Assembly: GCA_016617855.1 (NCBI GenBank)
Contig: JAECUM010009845.1
Location: forward strand, 42,255 to 106,254
Source of the DNA: Megalonaias nervosa
Taxonomy: Eukaryota > Mollusca > Bivalvia > Unionida > Unionidae
Direction: 5' to 3'
Length of the DNA: 64,000 bases
Shown piece by piece: positions 56,843 to 64,000 of the stretch. Numbering within the stretch: the stretch's first letter is position 1; each line of letters begins with the position of its first letter. The translations under genes and the position numbers were made by a program. Under the pieces are notes generated by a model. The model worked only from the letters and a program-made list of their open reading frames with translations. It was not told where the DNA came from and searched no databases.

Positions 56843-57829
56843 GTACCAACTCTTCATAACAAAGTTGTTTCAATGATAGATTTATTCACAGCTTGACCAG
56901 ATGATCATTGCAGTTGTAGGCTGCATCTAGTATGTGTGATTGTGGAAATCCCACTAAAATTGAAAATGTCATGCAAACTTTTTGAATCAATGCAGGCATA
57001 ATCATGCACAAAATAATGATTGGATGCAAATTTTCATGACTCATGCTTGCTTTATTGCATGAAATTTAGAAATTACTTCTGTGTGGTTTTGATGCTATTA
57101 CTGCCATTTCTCTCAGTTGATTGTAGCTGTGGAATGTCAGTTTGGTGGAACTGATGCATACGTTTCTTTAAAAAAACAAATGCATGTGTGTCCAATGACA
57201 TCCCACTGAGTGTGATTAAAGTACTAGCCATACAGATCAAGTAGGCATTTAACTCCAACTAATTCAGAAATGGGTGTCATTTAAAAATTTGATTACACAT
57301 ACCTTTAAACTATGATTATTGTGTTTTTTTTTGCTCCTCTCAGATCAGTATTCTTTGGAAGAACTTTGTATATACACTATGAGAAATATATATAGTAAAA
57401 TCAGTGTTAAATTATGCTGACATGTTTGGATGAAGTCAACCAAAAGGTTTGATTCAGTACAATCCAGATTAAATGTTGTGCCTAATGATGTCACAATGAA
57501 ATCGCTTTATGTTGGAAACAGTCCTTTCTACCCTGCATTGGTAATGATTACAAAATCACCTTTTCTTGACCCACTTCCATTGGTAATCATTACCACCACT
57601 TTGAAAGCAGATGAAGGGAAATGAAGAATTTTATCTCAGTGGTGCAAGCACAGAAACACATTGTGTTGTTAACAAACACTTAGTTAACTTTCCTCTTTAG
57701 TGGTTTGAGAAAGAAGTTACACAAGGTTACTGTTCCACAATTGTGGACACATTTCATTTTTATTAATGGAAGGATAATAGGCCAAAATAATGACCTCTCT
57801 GACCTTCTGTTCAATTTTTATTCGTCACA
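56843..57829. other. Intron 8, nothing recognised
   Basis: Open frames at 57073-57258 and 57430-57624 show no motif. Confidence 0.45.
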
Positions 57830-58850
57830 ACTATAGGCTTTGGGCCTTTGTCCAGAATGGAATTTGCTGTGGATTCTGACATGGCTGAATAAAGCACCTT
57901 TTGAACATACATCTAGAACCACATTGACTCAGCTCGACTTGCATAAAACTTGCTTCCAAGTCATTCTAGCTATGGCAAGCAGAATTGGTGCATGCCTTGG
58001 CTGTCAATCCAGACTATCAGCAGATCCATCACAGTAGTTCAGTTTCACTTATGATGTTTCTGGTTTTATTACTACACATGGGCTCCTCTATAAATGGGCT
58101 CCTGCTTAAGATAATAAGTCCTCTGTTGTGAAAACCTCTTTCATCATGGGATCAAGGGCATCTGTAGGATCCAGTACGTAGTTTGAAATGTTACCTGAAC
58201 TGAACCAAGTCAGTGTGAATGGGAGATTTTATTTATTTCTAAAGGAAAGGAAAGGATGATCTCTCAGCCCAAGATCTTGTCCTGGTTACAATTGGTAATT
58301 CCATGTAAAAAGAAATAACCCATGACAAAAGGAGTTTCTTATGCTTATCAGCTCATTATGTTAGGGAAGCCACAAGCAGAGTGTTTTGAAAGTAACTTTA
58401 TCCATCATGAGGAATGGTGGTTAGGAACAGCTTTCTCTACGTTTACATGAGACTTTACATCCCAATGGGTTCAAATGACTTGGAGTGACCTACAGCTGCC
58501 AAAGCTACCTTTCTGGGTTATTCAGGAGCTTTACAATTAAGCTGCCTCTTGACTCCTCCTGGATGTACGTGTTTGTGGGGTTTTTTTTCCTTACATTTAC
58601 CGTCATATTTAAAGTTGGAAGCACATTTATAATCTTGTAGCAACTGAAGTAGGCTGAGATTTGGCACTATCCAAATGAGATGTCACTCTTGATTGATTCC
58701 ATTTCGGTCGGAAAATGACTTCTGGCACTTTTATTCCTAAATGCAAGCTTTGAAAGCCTGGAATTGTTACATAGTTGTTGTACTTCTACTGTATTATGAT
58801 TCAGTAAGTATTATTGAAGAAACAAATTTTACTCCAGAATTTTAATGTGA
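57830..58850 (+). pseudogene. DIRS-type tyrosine recombinase remnant
   Basis: 57840-58037 reads LLWILTWLNKAPFEHTSRTT, LTQLDLHKTCFQVILAMASR and IGACL. This matches the N-terminal part of the DIRS recombinase catalytic domain (WDL-x-x-VL-x-x-L-x-x-APFEP ... L-x-x-KT-x-FL-x-ALASG-RR-x-EI). After that, many stops; possible later fragments reach about 58790. The copy ends with a sequence nearly the same as 26948-26973. The catalytic R..H-x-x-R..Y residues cannot be placed. It is clearly inactive. Confidence 0.65.
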
Positions 58851-59091
58851 GATGCACATGACTGACCTTTAAAAGGAAGATAATGTTGAGTTGTATATTT
58901 TATGAAATTTTAGTCATTTCAGCTGTTCGTATACATGATGTGTGATATGGATAATTGACATTGACATAATTGATATTTTACTGTATGATTCAATTGACTT
59001 GCACAATATGAGCCATGCTTGTTTCTCATGTAAGATGCATATAATTTTCCTGGGAATTGCTGTATAATTTATGTAATTTTCCAAATTTCAG

Positions 59092-59389
59092 CCATTCTTG
59101 AATTTCAAGTGAGATACAAGATCATGTATGGTGAGACCCAGATCAAAGAGAAAGACTTCCTGAAGACATGGAATGTTCTTGCCCAGGATACGTTTATTTC
59201 TGAAATTTTGGAGGACGGAGAGAGAATCAACATCTGGGTCCGAGCTTATGATGCATTCAGAGCGTATATAGATGATTTTGTCTATGCAACTGCTGACTCT
59301 TCTCCTCCCATCATTCAAAATCTGTGGCTGACAAGAGGAAACTTTCTGAATGTCACTGTGCATAATGTTTTGGAGCTAAATCAAATGAC
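59092..59389 (+). CDS. Host gene exon 9: SSPP-LWLTR module
   Basis: Internal exon, acceptor AATTTCAG, consensus donor GTGAGT, phase 1 in and 2 out. It encodes 98 residues plus split codons: ILEFQVRYKIMYGETQIKEK, TWNVLAQDTFISEIL, DGERINIWVRAYDAF, then TADSSPPIIQNLWLTRGN and FLNVTVHNVLELNQM. The VRY...W...DG-x-x-x-x-WVRA-D pattern is fibronectin-III-like, and SSPP-x-I-x-x-LWLTR-x-G resembles the linker before the next module in uncharacterised invertebrate surface proteins. NVT is a possible N-glycosylation site. The last codon is split, so the gene continues beyond. Confidence 0.9.
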
Positions 59390-59459
59390 GTGAGTTTAAT
59401 CTTACCTTATTAGAAACATTATGTTCTTGTACAGTAATTGTAATTTATACCAGTTGTAT

Positions 59460-59745
59460 AACATGCCATGGTCAGCTCTAGGGGTCCACAATGCTATGGT
59501 CAGCTCAAGTGATATAACACACTGCTCTGGTCAGCTCCAGGGGTATAGCAATGCTATGGTCAACTCAAGGGGTATAACAATGCTATGGTCAGCTCTAGGG
59601 GTATAACAATGCTATGGTCAGCTCAAGGGTATAACAGTGCCTTGGTCCGTTCAAGTAGTCTACAATGCTGTCGTCAGTTCAAGGGGTCCATAATGCTATG
59701 ATCAGCTCAACACTCCACAATGCAATGGTCAGTTCAAGGGGTCCA
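59460..59745. repeat. ~28-37-bp minisatellite, about 9 copies
   Basis: Unit AATGCTATGGTCAGCTCAAG plus GGGTATAACA or GGGTCCAC. Confidence 0.88.
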
Positions 59746-59749
59746 CTTG

Positions 59750-59935
59750 GAAATGTAGCTCTGGCTCATTGGTTTGCATGCCAGACTGGTGACCAAGAGG
59801 CAGCAAGTTTAAATCCTGACCAGCCTGTATCATTTATCATGGTTTGTTCTGGGGGGAAGGAAATTTACTCCAATTGCCTCTGAACTAAATAACTCTCTTG
59901 AGTTCTGTACCACCAAACACCTGACAAAACCAAAC
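59750..59935 (+). mobile_element. tRNA-derived SINE, plus strand, decayed
   Basis: The head has A-box-like TGGCTCATTGGTTTGCATG and B-box-like AGTTTAAATCC. The body AAGGAAATTTACTCCAATTG followed by CCTCTGAACT and CTTGAGTTCTGTACC matches the minus-strand copy at 9560-9725. Confidence 0.65.
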
Positions 59936-60128
59936 CACCTTGATCAAAACTTTATAAACTCAGTTGGATTTATTATTGATAAAAGCTTTTTATTTTTAAC
60001 AAGTTACAGGATTGTTATCATCAAGGATGTAATGTACCCACCAGATGCGGAATACTTTCTTGCAGATTGTTGTTGCTTGAAATACTGTTTTAATTAATTT
60101 TTGCAAGTATGACTTTTCTTTTTTACAG

Positions 60129-60198
60129 ATATGATTTTTCTGTTTTAAAGTGGAATTATAACTGCTTTTCTCCTGACAATAAAAATCAGATATTTGAT
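60129..60198 (+). CDS. Possible host gene exon 10
   Basis: Acceptor TTTTTTACAG followed by a frame that completes exon 9's split codon (phase 2 in) and reads TYDFSVLKWNYNCFSPDN, then NQIFD before a possible donor GTGGGT. If the donor is not used, a stop comes within about 20 codons. The peptide resembles a module start only weakly (M-T-x-x-F, x-W, CF), and the sequence after the donor is a dispersed repeat. The exon may be real, decayed or truncated by that insertion. Confidence 0.4.
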
Positions 60199-60202
60199 GT
60201 GG

Positions 60203-60700
60203 GTTTTTTTTTAATATCCGATCCAGTTTTTAAATACAGTCCGTCCATTCCCATTCTGCAATGATCCTTGAAAAAGTATTCATTCCATATATTATTTAGC
60301 ACATGATAATTGTAAAGATTATTCTGATTGGTCAAAAGTGTCCTCTCATCTATTGAATCTTTATGTAATGGAAAACGATGGAAATGGAAAGAAAGAAGCA
60401 TGCTTGCACCTGATGTCTCAAGTTTTTGAAAGAGAACAAGACACAAAAAGTTTGGATAACGGTCTGAAATATGTGTGGAAATGGGAAGAGCTCAACCAGA
60501 AAGTTGCTGGAAATGTACTTGGTCAGTTCATTAAAAAAAATGCCAAATGCCAGAGGACTGGTATTTTGTGATCTTTGCAAGAAAGATTTGAATTTCACTA
60601 ATCATAGTTGCTGGAGTTAGGAGCAGAGAAATTGAATATGAGAAGCACATATTTCAGCCAATGCAAGGAAGTGCTTAAAAGAAAAAAAAAACTTTGTTGA
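60203..60700 (+). pseudogene. Zinc-finger-like coding remnant with promoter-like upstream, copy 2
   Basis: The upstream block (60250-60345) shares GTATTCATTCCATATATTAT, then TTAGCACATGAT and TCTGATTGGTCAAAAG with 11770-11842. The frame from 60368 (MENDGNGKKEACLHLMS) continues LKYVWKWEELNQKVAGNVLG and, after a shift near 60560, CDLCKKDLNFTNHSC, a C-x2-C...H-x2-C zinc-finger shape. This order (WKWE, LGxFI, C-x2-C) resembles zinc-finger proteins linked to hAT-like transposases. An A-rich tract at 60680-60700 ends the clear part. Function cannot be assigned. Confidence 0.4.
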
Positions 60701-61549
60701 GAAAAAGAAAGAAAAGATTGAACACTGAGCCCAAAATGTCAGTGGTGACAAAAGGAAAGCAAAATAAATATTTGTCAAGGCTGCAAATTGAGCAAGACTG
60801 GCATATCACTATCAACAGGTTGTTTCAATTGGGGGAAGGGACAATTGAATTTATGTGATTACATGTATATGGATATAGTTGATGTATTTGGTTGTTTTAT
60901 TTTACAAATTTTTTCAGAAAAGAGGAAAGTGTAATAAAATATTTTCTGCGCAAATTGACAAATTGTAACTGAATTACTGTGTGAACACTGATATGCACAT
61001 GTGATAACTTCAGCACTAATATTACTTGATAACAAGTTGATGTGACAATGAACATTGTAAAATTTTTCAAGTATTGCTGAAAGTTTGTTATGTTTGCAAA
61101 TGATTTTTTTGGGGAATGAATGCAATATATTATGATAATAAGGTCCACCAGGACCAGTTTTGTATGAGTGTACAATGCCTTTGGCCCTCTGGCCCCCAAA
61201 TCAGAACCATTGCCCCTTGACACCCCATTTGGGGGAGGACCCCCAAACCCCTTGCACATTTTGTCAGTTTTTTTTTTTTTTTTTTTTAATGGAGGACCAA
61301 AATCGTGTTTGTTTTTGTTTTGTGAAAGAGGTCATTTCTGTTCGTACTTAAATCTGCAGATTATGGAAGGGCTGAATTTATAACCATAGGAACCAGAAAT
61401 TCCACGAAAACTGGCACCATGTGTATAATAGTTAATTCACTGTACTCTTGGACAGATAGAAAATAAAAAATAGAAGGAAGCCAATGGTCATCAATGGTCA
61501 AATAAATAAAATTTGGAAATGTGGTAAAGCTTACTAATCAGGCACGTGT
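60701..61549. other. Mostly unique sequence
   Basis: It contains a C-rich stretch at 61185-61255 (GACACCCCATTTGGGGGAGG is a partial hairpin) followed by a T18 run at 61269-61286. No coding signal. Confidence 0.45.
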
Positions 61550-61554
61550 TGTTT

Positions 61555-63530
61555 GGATAAGATTTATTAGTAGATATTAATATTTGGATAGGATTTATTA
61601 GTAGATAATAATATTTGGAGAGAATTTATTAGTAGATAATAATATTTGGATAGGATTTATTAGTAGATAATAATATTTGGATAGGATTTATTAGTAGATA
61701 ATAATATTTGGATAGGATTTATTAGTAGATAATGATATTTGGGTAGGATTTATTAGTAGATAATAATAATTTGGATGGGATTTATTAGTAGATAATGATA
61801 TTTGGATGGGATCTATTAGTAGATAATAATATTTGGATGGGATTTATTAGTAGATAATGATATTTGGGTGGGATTTATTAGTAGATAATAATATTTGGAT
61901 AGGATTTATTAGTAGATAATAATATTTGGATAGGATATATTAGTAGATAATAATATTTGGATAGGGTTTATTAGTAGATAATAATATTTGGATAGCATTT
62001 ATTAGTAGATAATAATATTTGGATAGGATTTATTAGTAGATAATGATATTTGGGTAGGATTTGTTAGTAGATAATAATAATTTGGATGGGATTTATTAGT
62101 AGATAGTGATATTTGGATGAGATTTATTAGTAGATAATAATATTTGGATAGGATTTATTAGTAGATAATAATATTTGGATAGGATTTATTAGTAGATAAT
62201 AATATTTGGATAGGATTTATTAGTAGATAATGATATTTGGGTAGCATTTATTAGTAGATAATAATAATTTGGATAGAATTTATTAGTAGATAATGATATT
62301 TGGATGGGATTTATTAGTAGATAATGATATTGGGATGAGATTTATTAGTAGAGAATATTTGGATGAGATTTGTTAGTAGATAATATTTGGATAGGTTTTA
62401 TTAGCAGATAATGATATTTGTATGGGATTTATTAGTAGATAATGATATTTGAATAGGATTTATTAGCAGATAATGATATTTGGATGGGGTATATTAGTAT
62501 ATAATGATATTTGGATGGGATTTATCAGTAGATAATGATATTTGGATAGGATTTATTAGCAGATAATGATATTTGGATGCGATTTATTAGTATATAATGA
62601 TATTTGGATGGGATTTATTAGTAGATAGAAATATTTGGATAGGATTTATTAGTAGATAATAATATTTGGATAGGTTTATTAGTAGATAATGATATTTGGG
62701 TGGGATTTATTAGTAGATAATATTATTTGGATAGGATTTATTAGCAGATAATGATATTTGGATAGGATTTATTAGGAGATCATAATCTTTGGATGGGATT
62801 TATTAGTAGATAATGAGATTTGGATAGGATTTATTAGTAGATAATAATGTTTGGATAGGATTTATTAGTAGATAATAATATTTGAATAGGATTTATTAGT
62901 ACATAAGGATATTTGGATGGGATATATTAGTAGATAATAATGTTTGGATGGGATTTATTAGTAGATAATGATATTTGGATGGGATTTATTAGTAGATAAT
63001 AATATTTGGATGGGATTTATTAGTAGATAATGATATTTGGATAGGATGTATTAGTTGATAATAATATTTGGATGGGATTTATTAGTAGGTAATGATGTTT
63101 GGATGGGATTTATTAAGTAGATAATAATATTTGGATGGGATTTATTAGTAGATAATAATATTTGGATAGGATTTATTAGTAGATCATAATATTTGGATGG
63201 GATTTATTAATAGATAATGATATTTGGATGGGATGTATTAGTATATAATGATATTTGGATGGGATTTGTTAGTAGATAATAATATTTGGATGGGATTTAT
63301 TAGTAGATAATAATATTTGGATGGGATTTATTAGTAGACAATGATATTTGGATAGGATTTATTAGTAGATAATAATATTTGGATGGGATTTATTAGTAGA
63401 TAATAATATTTTGATAAGATTTATTAATAGATAATAATATTTGGATGGGATTTATTAGTAGATAATGATATTTGGATAGGATTTATTAGTAGATAATAAT
63501 ATTTGGATAGGATTTATTAGTAGATAATAC
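61555..63530. repeat. 31-bp minisatellite, about 63 copies
   Basis: Unit TTTATTAGTAGATAATAATA plus TTTGGATAGGA. Two variant positions (AATAATA or AATGATA, GATAGG or GATGGG) are mixed along the array. Divergence is low throughout. Confidence 0.95.
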
Positions 63531-63569
63531 TATATATTAAACAACATAATTTTTATGAGCATGAAATGT

Positions 63570-64000
63570 TAACCTAGCCCCTTTCTGAATTCTTGTAAAA
63601 AAACCTCCCAGCCCCTTTCTGAATTTGTACCAAAAACAGCCCCTTTCTAAATTTATGTAAAAAAATACATCTCCTTTCTGAATTTGTGTCTTAAAAAATT
63701 CCCTTTCTGAATTCATGTAAAAAAACCCCAGCCGTTTAGTGAGTTCTTTTTTAAAAAAAACCTTTCTGAATTCATGTAAAAAAACAACAACCCTTTTCTG
63801 AATTCATGTAAGAAACCAAGCTCCTTTCTGGTTTTGCATCAAGAAAACCAGTCCCATTCTAAATTCATAAAAAAACCCATCCCCTTTCAGAATTCATGCA
63901 AAAAACAAACCCAGCCCCTTTCTGAAATCATGTACAAACAAACCCATCCCCTTCCTGAATTAATAAAAAAAGACCCCATCCCCTTTCTGAATTCATGTAA
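63570..64000. repeat. ~33-bp minisatellite running off the window
   Basis: Unit CCCCTTTCTGAATTCATGTA plus AAAAAACCCAG, about 12 copies, variable A-run length. It reaches the window edge, so the true length is unknown. Confidence 0.9.

Overview
The window looks like invertebrate animal DNA, most probably from a mollusc. Grounds: a very AT-rich, intron-dominated landscape; tRNA-derived SINEs, one with an (AC)n tail of a type I associate with molluscs; DIRS-like, Crypton-like, Tigger-like, Mag-like Gypsy, L1/Tx1-like and CR1/L2-like elements side by side; and many unrelated minisatellites. The species assignment is inference.

One host gene spans almost the whole window on the + strand. I find nine exons with consensus or near-consensus splice sites and fully compatible phases: 2828-2968, 4353-4481, 7617-7895, 9907-10036, 30395-30602, 39941-40099, 44331-44554, 56718-56842 and 59092-59389, plus a weak tenth at 60129-60198. 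About 1.7 kb of coding sequence lies in about 57 kb. The first exon opens inside a codon and the last closes inside one, so both gene ends lie outside the window. The product is a cysteine-containing, probably extracellular multidomain protein: a six-cysteine segment, a six-cysteine EGF-like domain, then beta-sandwich-like (fibronectin-III/Ig-type) modules with motifs such as TITWSGW, CFDKAGN and SSPPIIQNLWLTR. I know similar uncharacterised invertebrate proteins but no assigned function.

The introns hold the rest. Intron 4 (10037-30394) carries a broken L1/Tx1-like LINE (12430-17335), a structurally complete but internally deleted LTR retrotransposon (18375-21008, 226-bp LTRs, 5-bp target duplication ATAAT, tRNA-Leu-type primer site, polypurine tract), a minus-strand LINE reverse-transcriptase remnant and a DIRS-like reverse-transcriptase remnant. 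Intron 5 holds a minus-strand CR1/L2-like LINE fragment and a Crypton-like (DUF3504) recombinase remnant. Intron 7 holds an (AC)n-tailed SINE, an element with 15-bp inverted ends (53348-54345) and a broken Tigger/pogo transposase. Intron 8 holds a DIRS-type tyrosine recombinase remnant.

About 30 tandem arrays of unrelated sequence (units of roughly 20-80 bp, up to about 2.3 kb) occupy the introns. Some involve splice sites: the 47-bp array after exon 2 repeats the exon end and its 5' splice site about ten times, and exon 4's end is duplicated with its donor. Two other arrays repeat acceptor-like motifs. No previously undescribed defence or biosynthetic system is evident. The most unusual feature is local tandem amplification, including of splice junctions, inside one long gene.
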